From: Algoriphagus oliviformis
GTDB lineage: Bacteria; Bacteroidota; Bacteroidia; Cytophagales; Cyclobacteriaceae
DNA: 64,000 nucleotides
Direction of reading: 5' to 3'
Assembly: GCF_017254915.1 (NCBI RefSeq)
Contig: NZ_JAFKCT010000001.1
Span: 372,001-436,000, forward strand
Part shown: positions 18,571 through 27,157 of the stretch, piece by piece
Position numbering within the stretch: position 1 is the stretch's first letter
Layout: each line of letters opens with the position of its first letter
Notes under the pieces: generated by a model
Seen by the model: only the letters and a program-made list of their open reading frames with translations
What the model was told of the DNA's origin: nothing
Database searches by the model: none
Position numbers and translations under genes: made by a program

Positions 18571-19383
18571 CTACCGCATAGGAGGCGGCGGGGTCTTTTT
18601 TCTCCTCAAGAGCCAAAAAAGCAAGACCCCAAAAAAGAGCACAAAGGGCCAGAGATTGATCAGAAACACCACAAACCATTGCAGGTTTTCCCAGCCGGCT
18701 CCGATTCCCTCGGTTGCCTTTTTCAGAAAGCCAAACTCCCTAGCTTCCTCCACATAAAACGAAACGGTGAGCGTACTGAGCGCCACCCGATCTCCCAGGT
18801 AGTTGAGCCGTCCCTGCATGGATTCGACTTCCCCTCGCACATTGGCCAGCTCACGCTCCAGGCCAAGGATCTCCTCCACGTTGCGAGCCTGCTTCAGCAG
18901 CTCCATGTACCGGGTTTCCAGCTCTTTTTTGGTCTTCAGCCGGGCTTCCACATCGATGTACTGCTCCGTCACGTCTTCGCTACGGATGTTCATACTCTCT
19001 ATGTGGACTGCGTGGGACTGGATCTTTTGCAGCAGTCCATCGAGCTGATCGGAGGGAATACGCACGCTCATGCGCCGTTCGGTTCGCTCCCCGTAGCTGT
19101 CGGATGACTCGTTTGAGATATAGCCTTTGGATGCGGACACCTCGTTTCGAAGAAAAGTGCTCGTCTCTTGGATATCGCTGCACTCAAAGTAGATCTCCCC
19201 TTCCCTGATCACCTTCCGCTCCGCGAGCGGCATCTCTTCACCAGACTGACCTGACTGGGCCGGATCTGCCACCTCTTCAAAAGAAGCAACCGATTCCACC
19301 GCTAGATCGGTGCTGTTTTGCGTGCCGCACGCAGCGACAATAAATCCGAAAAGGATGGGTAGCTTGAGCAAAAGGAGTTTCAT
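18571..19383 (-). CDS. DUF4349 lipoprotein with C-terminal membrane helix
   Basis: 270 residues. The signal ends at a lipobox-like VAAC (C19). The DUF4349 domain spans most of the rest: EGEIYFECSDI, the RMSVRIPSDQLDGLL segment, EDVTEQYIDVEARLK, a coiled coil (~135-185; AEEILGLERELANVRGEVESMQ-like heptads) and YLGDRVALSTLTVSFY. One membrane helix (~235-258) and a basic RRKK tail close it. The family is widespread and of unknown function. Single-gene unit on the minus strand. Confidence 0.88.
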   Translation of the reverse strand: MKLLLLKLPILFGFIVAACGTQNSTDLAVESVASFEEVADPAQSGQSGEEMPLAERKVIREGEIYFECSDIQETSTFLRNEVSASKGYISNESSDSYGERTERRMSVRIPSDQLDGLLQKIQSHAVHIESMNIRSEDVTEQYIDVEARLKTKKELETRYMELLKQARNVEEILGLERELANVRGEVESMQGRLNYLGDRVALSTLTVSFYVEEAREFGFLKKATEGIGAGWENLQWFVVFLINLWPFVLFFGVLLFWLLRRKKTPPPPMR

Positions 19384-19455
19384 AGCCGGAATCTATAAAA
19401 AAGTAAAACGCCAAAGACGGGGGTTTGTGACGAGAAGGAGATAAAATTTAACGGG

Positions 19456-20208
19456 TCACCGATCCAGCCACCCTTTCAGATCACCCACCTTCTCGCGGCT
19501 GACCAGGATGTCATGGTCTGCACAGTTGCTGAGCTTGACCTTCAGGCGGCTGTTGGAGTAGGTCAGGACTTCCTCGACGGCATCGACTTTGGCGAGGTAC
19601 TTTCGGTTGAGACGGAAGAAAAGCGCAGGGTCCACCTGGCTCTCGACCTGCTCCAGCGTGGAGTCTAGGACGTATTTTTTCCCGGCAAAAGTCTGCAAAA
19701 AAGTCACCCGCTCCTCGCTGTGGAAGAAAGCCACCTCCTCCACCGGGACGCTTTGGATCTTTTCGCCGAAGCGCACCAGAAAGCGGTTTTTGAACACCTT
19801 CCTCTCCGGCTGGAGCAGTCCCTTTAGCAAGTCCAAATCCAGCACCGGCTTCACCTGCCGGGACTTAAACTTATCCACAGCCCGTTCCAAGTCGACGGGA
19901 TCGATGGGCTTGAGCAGGTAGTCGATGGCGTTGACTTGGAAGGCCCGGATCGCGTATTGGTCATAGGCGGTGGTGAAGATCACCGGAGCCGAAACGTTCA
20001 CTTTCTCAAAAATCTCGAAGCTGATCCCATCCGCGAGCTGTATGTCGCAAAAGATGAGGTCGGGCGCGGCATTTTCCCCAAACCAGCGCAAAGCCTTGGT
20101 GACCGTGTCGAGGTTTTCCCCAAAATGCACCTCCGGAAAATGGCCGGCGAGCAGCCTTTCCAATCGGGTCGCGGCTGGTTTTTCGTCTTCGATGATCAGG
20201 ATCTTCAT
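19456..20208 (-). CDS. LytTR-family response regulator
   Basis: 250 residues: receiver with phospho-acceptor D55 (FCDIQLADG) and K100 (YLLKPIDP), then a LytTR DNA-binding domain (~145-250; FLVRFGEKIQSVPVEEVAFFHSE region and the closing FFRLNRKYLAKVDAVEEV and LVSREKVGDLKGWL). This is the AlgR/AgrA/LytR class, which binds short direct repeats. Its start overlaps the end of the sensor kinase gene by 4 bases, giving a classic LytS/LytTR pair. Targets are unknown, though the TonB receptor upstream is a candidate. Confidence 0.93.
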   Translation of the reverse strand: MKILIIEDEKPAATRLERLLAGHFPEVHFGENLDTVTKALRWFGENAAPDLIFCDIQLADGISFEIFEKVNVSAPVIFTTAYDQYAIRAFQVNAIDYLLKPIDPVDLERAVDKFKSRQVKPVLDLDLLKGLLQPERKVFKNRFLVRFGEKIQSVPVEEVAFFHSEERVTFLQTFAGKKYVLDSTLEQVESQVDPALFFRLNRKYLAKVDAVEEVLTYSNSRLKVKLSNCADHDILVSREKVGDLKGWLDR

Positions 20209-21281
20209 TGCTGTAGGATGAGTAGGGGCAGTTTGACGAGGTACTCGTGTTCGGCCTGGATCACCTCCGGCTGGGCCTTGCTGAGAAGGAGGTAGCGTGA
20301 GCGGATATTGTTCAGCCCGACGCCGGTCGAGGGCTCACTCTGGCTGGATTTGGGCTGGAACGTGTTGCTTATCCACAGCTCCCCTTCTTTTTGGAGGATG
20401 TGGATAAAGAGCGGATTGTCGGTCGAGGCGATGTTATGCTTGATGGCGTTTTCGAGCAAAAGCTGCAGGGAGAGCGGCGGCAAAAAGAAGCCCTGCGGCG
20501 AAGGTACCTTGATGGCGAAGTTCAGGTTTTCGCCAAAACGGATTTTCTGAAGCTCCAGAAAGTTGCGCGCGAAGTCCAGCTCCCTATCCAAGCTGACCAG
20601 CTCCTCCTGCTGCACCTCCAGCACATAGCGGTAGATGCGGGAGAGTTTTTGGATAAAAGCCGCCGAGCGGTCGGCGTCCTCATAGACGAGATTGGAAAGC
20701 GTGTTCAGGGAATTGAAGAGAAAATGCGGATTGAGCTGGTCTTTGAGGCTTTGGTTTTGGCTGGCGAGCTTTTCGGAGCGCAGCTGCTCTGCCTCGATGG
20801 CGGACTTTCTCCACTCCAAAAGCCAAGACCTGCTGGTGAAGATCGCCATAAACACCAACGCGATGTACATGGGCGTGAGACTAAATCGCAAGAGGTAGTC
20901 CCAGGGGATCTGGTCTAGGGAAAATCTCGTGAGCAGCCAGTAGTAGACAAAGACCACCACAAAGCTGACGGCAAAAGCATAGGCTAGGTACAAGCCAGTG
21001 GTGAGCAAGAGACGCCTCACCGGACTGTGCACCCAAGACATCCTGGCATCCAGAAAATGCTCTACCCGGCTGCCGCCAAAGCTCAACAGGGAAGAGATGG
21101 TGAATGAAAACAGGAAGTCGGGAACCATTCCCTTGATACCTTCCCAAGACAAGAAGCAGGGAGCACAGAACACCAATTGGAGGCTGAGGGCGATGCCGAG
21201 GTTGATCAGGATAAACTTCTTGGTATCGTACCAGAAATCGCTCTGCCCTCGGCAGGCTGGGTCAACGGTCGTTGCAGTCAT
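20205..21281 (-). CDS. LytS-like sensor histidine kinase (His_kinase family)
   Basis: 358 residues. Four membrane helices in the first ~150 residues (e.g. FILINLGIALSLQLVF, LYLAYAFAVSFVVVFVYYWL), then a coil and the His_kinase domain with H186 in QLNPHFLFNSLNTL, the N box LLLENAIKHNI and the G box TGVGLNNIRSR. There is no extracytoplasmic sensor domain. It is translationally coupled to the LytTR regulator. A 127-base spacer with a hairpin separates it from the upstream secreted helical protein gene. Confidence 0.92.
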   Translation of the reverse strand: MTATTVDPACRGQSDFWYDTKKFILINLGIALSLQLVFCAPCFLSWEGIKGMVPDFLFSFTISSLLSFGGSRVEHFLDARMSWVHSPVRRLLLTTGLYLAYAFAVSFVVVFVYYWLLTRFSLDQIPWDYLLRFSLTPMYIALVFMAIFTSRSWLLEWRKSAIEAEQLRSEKLASQNQSLKDQLNPHFLFNSLNTLSNLVYEDADRSAAFIQKLSRIYRYVLEVQQEELVSLDRELDFARNFLELQKIRFGENLNFAIKVPSPQGFFLPPLSLQLLLENAIKHNIASTDNPLFIHILQKEGELWISNTFQPKSSQSEPSTGVGLNNIRSRYLLLSKAQPEVIQAEHEYLVKLPLLILQQ

Positions 21282-21351
21282 GTCGGAAGATAGGAAAAAG
21301 GGTTTTCAAAATTGTCAACGGTCGACAGACCACTGTCCACGGATTAGACAA

Positions 21352-21389
21352 CAACTCCAGTCCCAGGCCGGTGCAGGAGACTGGAGTTG
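21352..21389 (-). terminator. Hairpin between secreted protein gene and sensor kinase gene
   Basis: CAACTCCAGTC (21352-21362) pairs perfectly with GACTGGAGTTG (21379-21389), an 11-bp stem with a 16-base loop. On the minus strand no strong U run follows, so it may be a leaky terminator or an mRNA processing/stability element that lowers expression of the kinase genes relative to the receptor. Confidence 0.45.
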
Positions 21390-21408
21390 GCCTAGTGAGC
21401 TGAAGCAA

Positions 21409-22053
21409 TCACTTGCAGGCACCGGCCACCTGCTCGGCTTGGCCTTTGCCCCAGGTAGGAAGGATGTAGTCTTCGCCTACCTTGGTCTCTTCCTTGGCAT
21501 AGAGATCGAGGGCATTTCTTGCCAGGCCGCAGGCTTTCTCCGGCCCAGAGCCAAAGAAGCGGGCCATGCCCTGCTCCATCTGCGACATGAGCATCAGGGC
21601 ACGGGGATTTTCCCGATCCAGGTTGATGGCTTTGCCGAAAAGCTGCATCGCTTGGGGACTCATGCTCTGGCCGCGGGAGGCTGGGTCGATCGAAATTTTT
21701 CCCATGACCACGTAGCCTTTCATGGCGGTGATTTCGGAATTATCCACAGCGATTTTCTCGGCTTTTTCTACCAAAGCCATTGCCTGGTCGAGGTATTGGT
21801 CTTTGCTGACATCAAATCGGAAAGCAGCCGTAGTCTGCAAATAGGCGGCGTAGTAGAGTGGCAGCCACTCTTCGGGCTTGGCCTCGGCGATGCGGAGAAA
21901 GGCGTTGGTCACGGCCTGGGACTCCTCCAGCGTGCGGATGGTTTTCATGGCATTGACCTGTTTTTTCATGGCGTTTTCATAGGCCGGATCGGAGCAGAAA
22001 GCGGAGAAGATGAAGGCAAAAGCCAAGGCGAGGGTTGTGGATAACTTTTTCAT
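21409..22053 (-). CDS. Exported helical (TPR-like) protein
   Basis: 214 residues with a signal peptide (LALAFAFIFSAFCS). The mature part is helical with TPR-like spacing (WLPLYYAAYLQTTAAFRF, AMALVEKAEKIAVDNSEITAMKGYVVMGK, AMQLFGKAINLDRENPRALMLMSQME). Such proteins occur after TonB-dependent receptor genes in Bacteroidota. It starts 10 bases after the receptor gene, so they are co-translated, and it probably acts in the periplasm with the receptor. No precise function can be given. Confidence 0.75.
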   Translation of the reverse strand: MKKLSTTLALAFAFIFSAFCSDPAYENAMKKQVNAMKTIRTLEESQAVTNAFLRIAEAKPEEWLPLYYAAYLQTTAAFRFDVSKDQYLDQAMALVEKAEKIAVDNSEITAMKGYVVMGKISIDPASRGQSMSPQAMQLFGKAINLDRENPRALMLMSQMEQGMARFFGSGPEKACGLARNALDLYAKEETKVGEDYILPTWGKGQAEQVAGACK

Positions 22054-22063
22054 GGTATGGAGA

Positions 22064-24223
22064 TTAGAGGTTGTTTAGCATGTTTGCGTTTTTGTCTTTG
22101 GAGAGGGTCAGGAATACACCGAGCACGATGAAGCGCGGTGCGGACTGCTGGATAGGCAGGGAAGCGTAGTGTCCGACCTCGTCGGGTCGTGCCGTGTAGG
22201 TGTATCCGAAAATATTGTCGGCACCGAGCACATTGGTGACTGCGCCGTGGATGATCAGGTTGGGCTTGGGAAGGTAGCTCCAGCTGAGGCTGAGGTTTTG
22301 GTAGGCTTGTGTCTTGGAGTTCATCTCACCGGACAGATTGGGGTTGGTGTAGGCATAGCCGTCATTGAAGGAAAAGGAGGCACCGATCTGGGACTTCAGC
22401 GAGGAGACGAAGTGCTTCACCACCACCGAGAAGTTGTGCTTGGGCGCAAAGTCCGGCTGGACCTGGGTCACGTATTGGTGGTAGCTGCGTTTGCTGTCCA
22501 CAAAGCTGTAGGTGATCCAGTAGTCGGTGTTTTTCAGGCTTTTTCGGTCACGAAAAAAGACATCAAAACCCTTCGCATAGCCCTCGCCGCCATTTTGCAG
22601 CAGGCTGGGACTTTGTGGATTTCCCTCGAAAAGAACCAGATCCTCATAAGATTTATAAAAGGTCTCGGCACGAAAGGTGATGCCCTCAGCTTGCAGCAGG
22701 TAGTTCAATATCAGGTGCTTGGCCTGGGAGTTTTGCAGATTCGGATTCAAAACACGGAAGTTATCCACAGGCAATTGGTGGAAGCTACCGGCCGCAAGCG
22801 AGAGCGTCCCGTTTTCCGAAACCTGGTAGGCCAAGGAAGCCCGGGGATCGAGCCAGCTCTTTTCCGCCAGGGAAGAATAGCCGCCACGCAGTCCGCCACG
22901 AAGGACAAACTTCCGGCTCAGGTACCAATCCCACTCGGTGAAGAGGTAGCTTTCCCTGTCGTCAAAACTCCGGCTGAGTTCGGATCGGACCAGCTTTTCA
23001 GAGTAGGAGTGGGCGAAAAGCTCTGCCCCGCTTTTGGCGGAAAGCCGACCGGAAAAGTCCTTGACGGCGGTGAATTTGAAATGGCTGAGGTCGTTTCTTC
23101 GATCCACGGCTACCGAGTCATAGCTTACCTGGTCTCTATTGTGGGAATAGGATGCGCCCGCAAATAGCGTCCAACCCTGCTCGTAGGCCTTTCTCCAGTT
23201 GGTCTGGGCGTAGGAATAGCTGTTTTTCAGGTTGACCAAGACGCCTTTTCCGTCGATTCCCGGCATGGCCTGCCAGAGTTCCATCGCGCCGGCCTCGGTG
23301 CGCGCGAGGACTTTCAGCAGGCCGCCCTTTTTCAGCTTGCTCTGGGCGGCAAGCTCCAGATCCCAGCCATGCGGTGCCCGCTCCCACTCAAAATTCTGCT
23401 TGACCAAGGACTGGTAAGGAGCCAGGTCGAGGATATTCCCGCTCAGGGAGATGCTCTGCTTGTCGCTGGCCAGGGTGTGGGAATAGCCCGCGCCCACGGA
23501 AAGCACCGAAAGATCGCCTTGGCTCCGGGCGGCGACATCCTTGGTATTCATCGCCAAAGCGGAGGAAAGGGCCTGGCCATACTCGGCCGAATAGCCGCCG
23601 GTGGAGAAGAAGGTTCCCTTGAAAAGATTTGGGTTGAAGCGATTGCGGGTGGGGACGTTGGCGGCGGTGGTGCCGTAGGAGTTGGCGACCTTCAGGCCGT
23701 CGATGTAGATCCCCACCTCACTGGCATCGCCACCCCTCACAAAAAGGCGTCCGTCGTTTCCCACAGTGCTGGTACCCGGCAAGGTCTGGAAGGCTCCGAT
23801 GATATCGCCATTGGCAGAGGGCGTGGTCACGATGTCGAGGGGGCGAAGGATCACGGACTTTTTCTCATCCGATGCCTCCATGGCCCCTGCGGAGATGGTC
23901 ACGGTGTTGAGCTCGTTGAATTCTTCCCGCAGCTGCAGGCTTGGCAGCTTCAGCTCTGATCCGCTGAGCTCGACTTCCAGCTCTTGGGACTCAAACCCCA
24001 GCATGCTGAAGATCAGCATCTGCTTGCCGGATTCGCTGGTTTCGAAGCGGAAAGCGCCGTTGCTGTCTGAGCTGCCCCCGTCAAAGCTTCCTTTAATATA
24101 CACATTGACTCCGGGAAGAGGCTTGGATTTTTCGTCCAGCACGGCTCCGGAAAGAATGGACTGGGCAAAAACAAAGGTTTGGCTGAGGAAAAAGTAGAGG
24201 AAAAGTATCAGTCGGATTTTCAT
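22064..24223 (-). CDS. TonB-dependent outer-membrane receptor with carboxypeptidase-like N-terminal domain
   Basis: 719 residues from the ATG at 24223, chosen over the ATG at 24244 because the signal peptide (ILFLYFFLSQTFVFAQ) begins there. A CarboxypepD-reg-like beta-sandwich (GAVLDEKSKPLPGVNVYIKG) precedes the plug (LPGTSTVGNDGRLFVRGG, IYIDGLKVANSYG) and a barrel of repeated aromatic strands. It ends with a barrel closing near PRFIVLGVFLTLSKD, followed by a short tail. Its length is smaller than SusC proteins and no SusD follows, so it is a classical receptor for a small ligand (siderophore, metal chelate, peptide). It heads an operon with a secreted helical protein and perhaps the LytS/LytTR pair. 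Confidence 0.9.
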   Translation of the reverse strand: MKIRLILFLYFFLSQTFVFAQSILSGAVLDEKSKPLPGVNVYIKGSFDGGSSDSNGAFRFETSESGKQMLIFSMLGFESQELEVELSGSELKLPSLQLREEFNELNTVTISAGAMEASDEKKSVILRPLDIVTTPSANGDIIGAFQTLPGTSTVGNDGRLFVRGGDASEVGIYIDGLKVANSYGTTAANVPTRNRFNPNLFKGTFFSTGGYSAEYGQALSSALAMNTKDVAARSQGDLSVLSVGAGYSHTLASDKQSISLSGNILDLAPYQSLVKQNFEWERAPHGWDLELAAQSKLKKGGLLKVLARTEAGAMELWQAMPGIDGKGVLVNLKNSYSYAQTNWRKAYEQGWTLFAGASYSHNRDQVSYDSVAVDRRNDLSHFKFTAVKDFSGRLSAKSGAELFAHSYSEKLVRSELSRSFDDRESYLFTEWDWYLSRKFVLRGGLRGGYSSLAEKSWLDPRASLAYQVSENGTLSLAAGSFHQLPVDNFRVLNPNLQNSQAKHLILNYLLQAEGITFRAETFYKSYEDLVLFEGNPQSPSLLQNGGEGYAKGFDVFFRDRKSLKNTDYWITYSFVDSKRSYHQYVTQVQPDFAPKHNFSVVVKHFVSSLKSQIGASFSFNDGYAYTNPNLSGEMNSKTQAYQNLSLSWSYLPKPNLIIHGAVTNVLGADNIFGYTYTARPDEVGHYASLPIQQSAPRFIVLGVFLTLSKDKNANMLNNL

Positions 24224-24628
24224 TTCGGTTCGTATTTGAACCAAACCTGCCCAAGCTAGCCCAGTCTAAAAACCGAAGGTGACTGAAGTGTCATAAAGTG
24301 GGACTGAAATGCAGGCTCCGCTGACTGAACATTTCCTCTGCGAAACACTTTCTAGGCCTATCCACCCCAGATCAGCCAAAATGGAAGCTTTTTTTGACTT
24401 CCCTGCTTTCAAAGCCTCCGGATGAAAAATGGGAAGTCGCCGGTTTTTTCTCCAAAAATGGCCGCGTACCCCAATTCCCGAAAAAACCATAAGTCCATTT
24501 TTTCATAGACTAAATGCAGAATAATGCCGATTTTATAAAGCCAAAAAGAACAATTAGCCATATATTAAGAAATGGAATCGGCATTTTGCCATCGTTTATT
24601 CCACCTGAACTTTTCGCAATGCTATGAA
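24224..24628. other. Divergent intergenic region
   Basis: About 400 bases between the divergent TonB receptor and the 839-residue protein gene. It must hold promoters for both. The minus-strand frame at 24266-24490 has no features of a real protein. I see no clear palindrome or terminator here; the part next to the + strand gene (24490-24590) is AT-rich. Confidence 0.4.
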
Positions 24629-27148
24629 ATGAGACCTTTTAAAGGCATTCTTTTCTTCCTTTGGTTCGCACTGTCGACGGGAGGGGCTTTTTCCCAAGAA
24701 TCCCCTCCGCCGGTAAAAAACGATTCCATCGTCTTGGCGCAGGCCTACATCAACCTGACGCTCACCAAGGAGTTTTTTGAGGGAATGCCCGAAGAGCGTA
24801 TCAACCGGATTCTGGCCTTTGAGATGGAGGAGTTGGGCTCGATCACCGATCCGGCCTTTTTGGACGACAATGCCGCCTTGTACAATTTTTCGTATTCCCT
24901 CCTGTACTACGTCCAGGCCAAGTTTTTCTTCCGTACGAAGTCCGAGATCAGCCGAGACAGGCTCTTGACATGGAAGGAAAGCCTGGAAAAGTCCATCGAC
25001 TATTTCAACCGCTCCAAGTCCAGGTTACCGGACTTTGAGCAAAACCCCTTTTTTGAACTGATCAAGTTTGAGGAGGCGTCCTATTCGATCTTGCATCGGG
25101 AGTTGTTTGAGCTGAAAAGCCTGTTTACACCCTACTTCAACGAGGACATCTACCCGGATTTCAAGCGGATATTCTTGAAGGCAAAAAACTCGGACAGCTT
25201 CGAAATCGACTCCCTAGCCTATCTGGCGGCCATTTTCTCGATAGAATTCAACTCGTCCATCGTCGAAAATGACTACAGCGAATACAGCTACGATTTTGGA
25301 CCGAACACCCTTCCCATCCCTTCGCGCTACAGCCATGCCGAGCGCAACTATGACTACTCCGCCTACGAAAACCCCGTCGGGACGAGCTATCTCCTCGACG
25401 ATAGGCTGGACCTGATCTCCCGCTATGTCCAGCTGAAACGCCTCGCTTCGACGAGCCACGCCGACGCGCTTTCCCCGTTTCAGAGCTACAGGCTCTACAA
25501 CTCCTTTCACATCTTCAGAGATGATATCGAGGACAGGCTTTTCCTCGACCAGCTCACCGACGACAGCGACGCCTTCCTCGCCGGGGAGCTCGACCAGGAG
25601 GAGCTAGATCGAGTCTATGCGGACCTTAGGGCAAAATTCCCCTATGCGTCCTACGCCACCGCCCAGGCCTATATCAACCTGTCCATCATTCAGGCGAATT
25701 TTGAAAGCCAAAGCAACAGCCAGATTGCCTCCGTGCTTGAGTTTCACGAGAAAGAACTCAGGGAAAGCTGGAATTCGGACTTTGCGGAGCAAAATCCCGA
25801 GCTCAGCCATTTCACCCAGGCCTTGCTGTACGAAAACCTAAGCCGCCTCCTCTACCGATCGCGAAAAAACATCCTCCGACAAACACTGGTCGAATGGAAA
25901 GAGGCGCTGGAAAAGGGCATCGACCACTTCAACCTTTCCCAAACAGATAGCGGCTGGAGCGAAGAAAAGCGCCATTTCCACGAGCTTATCCAGTTCGATT
26001 CCGAGGACATCCATGTGCTGGACAGCAGGATCAACGGTCTGAAGTCGGCATTCACGCCCTACTTCAACGAGGATATTTACCCAGATTTTCAGCGCATATT
26101 CTACAAAGCAAAAAACGCCGGAGAATATGATTTCGAGGGACTTAAAAGACTTTCCGAGCTCTATTCCATCCGCTTGGACTTGTCGGTATTGGAGAATCGA
26201 GGGCCCGAACCGCCAAACTGGGAATTTGACAAAATCACTCAGACCTATGAAATGCTTCCAAAGCTGGATCTGGTTTCGAAGTTTATCCAGTTCAAATACC
26301 TCGCCTCCGACCAATTCTCTATCCCTACAGGATTTGACGTGAAGCAGCTTTACGACAGCTACGACGATTTCCTCTTTTCTCTCGGTCAAGAAAACGACGC
26401 GTTTGTCATGAGAGAGCTCAATCCGGAAGCGATCGAGGTTCTGTTTTCGCAACTGCAGGAAAAATTTCCGTTTCCTTTTTCGAGAGAATTGGTACTCTCG
26501 GAATCTGAAAGTGACGGAGTTGTTGATTTCTTGGAAAATATGCAGGCCGCGCCCGTACGTAGTGCTCTCTTTTTCCCAGAGCTGGCCCCACTGGCTTCGG
26601 CAAGCTTGATTAAAAGGAACTTCAAGCCTGAGCTGCGTACGCTTGGGCAGGTGGATGGCTTCCTTCGGAGCAAATTCCTCGCCGCCGGCTACGGGCAGCA
26701 GCTCCACTACTACTATGCCTCAGACGGCTATGCGATGACGACCAGTCTGGAAAAGTTTAACCTGGACGGATCAGCGGTGGCGGCTGACAAGCGCTTCGTG
26801 AAAAGCCTTGCCGGAGAACAGAAGCTCTCCTACTATGAGATTTTCAAATCCATGTTTTTCGACCTGGAATTCGACTACCGCATGTTTGCGCTGGTCGTGT
26901 CATCCAAGGCCACGGTCATGAGCCGCAACGGCATGACGCCCCAGTTTGCAGAGAATCTCATAGCAAACAGCTACGACCAGCTCCCGACTGACCTCCAAAA
27001 CAAAACCCTAAGCGACAAAACGCTGTCCGTTTTCGTCTACCATTTCCATCTCAACCTGGGCAGCGGCACTGTGGAGCTGGATCTTTCCGGGGAGATCTCG
27101 GCGCAGGAGTATCTACGCAAGGCCGGACTGATCGGCATCATCCAATAG
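24629..27148 (+). CDS. Exported protein with large tandem internal duplication, unknown function
   Basis: 839 residues from the ATG at 24629, selected because it opens a good signal peptide (FLWFALSTGGAFSQE). Two ~280-300-residue units follow, about 37-340 and 345-620. They share AQAYINL near their starts, FTPYFNEDIYPDF(K/Q)RIF.KAKN in the middle, a Y/L-S-I segment, LAS then a Tyr-rich part, and LRAKFPYASY versus LQEKFPFPFS at their ends. The last ~220 residues are different. The DNA of the two units is also similar (e.g. CCCTACTTCAACGAGGA in both), so the duplication is fairly recent or under conversion. I do not recognise the family. It converges with, and ends only 9 bases from, the nSTAND ATPase gene. 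Confidence 0.75.
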   Translation: MRPFKGILFFLWFALSTGGAFSQESPPPVKNDSIVLAQAYINLTLTKEFFEGMPEERINRILAFEMEELGSITDPAFLDDNAALYNFSYSLLYYVQAKFFFRTKSEISRDRLLTWKESLEKSIDYFNRSKSRLPDFEQNPFFELIKFEEASYSILHRELFELKSLFTPYFNEDIYPDFKRIFLKAKNSDSFEIDSLAYLAAIFSIEFNSSIVENDYSEYSYDFGPNTLPIPSRYSHAERNYDYSAYENPVGTSYLLDDRLDLISRYVQLKRLASTSHADALSPFQSYRLYNSFHIFRDDIEDRLFLDQLTDDSDAFLAGELDQEELDRVYADLRAKFPYASYATAQAYINLSIIQANFESQSNSQIASVLEFHEKELRESWNSDFAEQNPELSHFTQALLYENLSRLLYRSRKNILRQTLVEWKEALEKGIDHFNLSQTDSGWSEEKRHFHELIQFDSEDIHVLDSRINGLKSAFTPYFNEDIYPDFQRIFYKAKNAGEYDFEGLKRLSELYSIRLDLSVLENRGPEPPNWEFDKITQTYEMLPKLDLVSKFIQFKYLASDQFSIPTGFDVKQLYDSYDDFLFSLGQENDAFVMRELNPEAIEVLFSQLQEKFPFPFSRELVLSESESDGVVDFLENMQAAPVRSALFFPELAPLASASLIKRNFKPELRTLGQVDGFLRSKFLAAGYGQQLHYYYASDGYAMTTSLEKFNLDGSAVAADKRFVKSLAGEQKLSYYEIFKSMFFDLEFDYRMFALVVSSKATVMSRNGMTPQFAENLIANSYDQLPTDLQNKTLSDKTLSVFVYHFHLNLGSGTVELDLSGEISAQEYLRKAGLIGIIQ

Positions 27149-27157
27149 GAAAAGGGC

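Noticed and set aside
24266-24490. 74-codon minus-strand frame in the divergent gap
   Set aside because: Low complexity, no signal or domain, no good start context.
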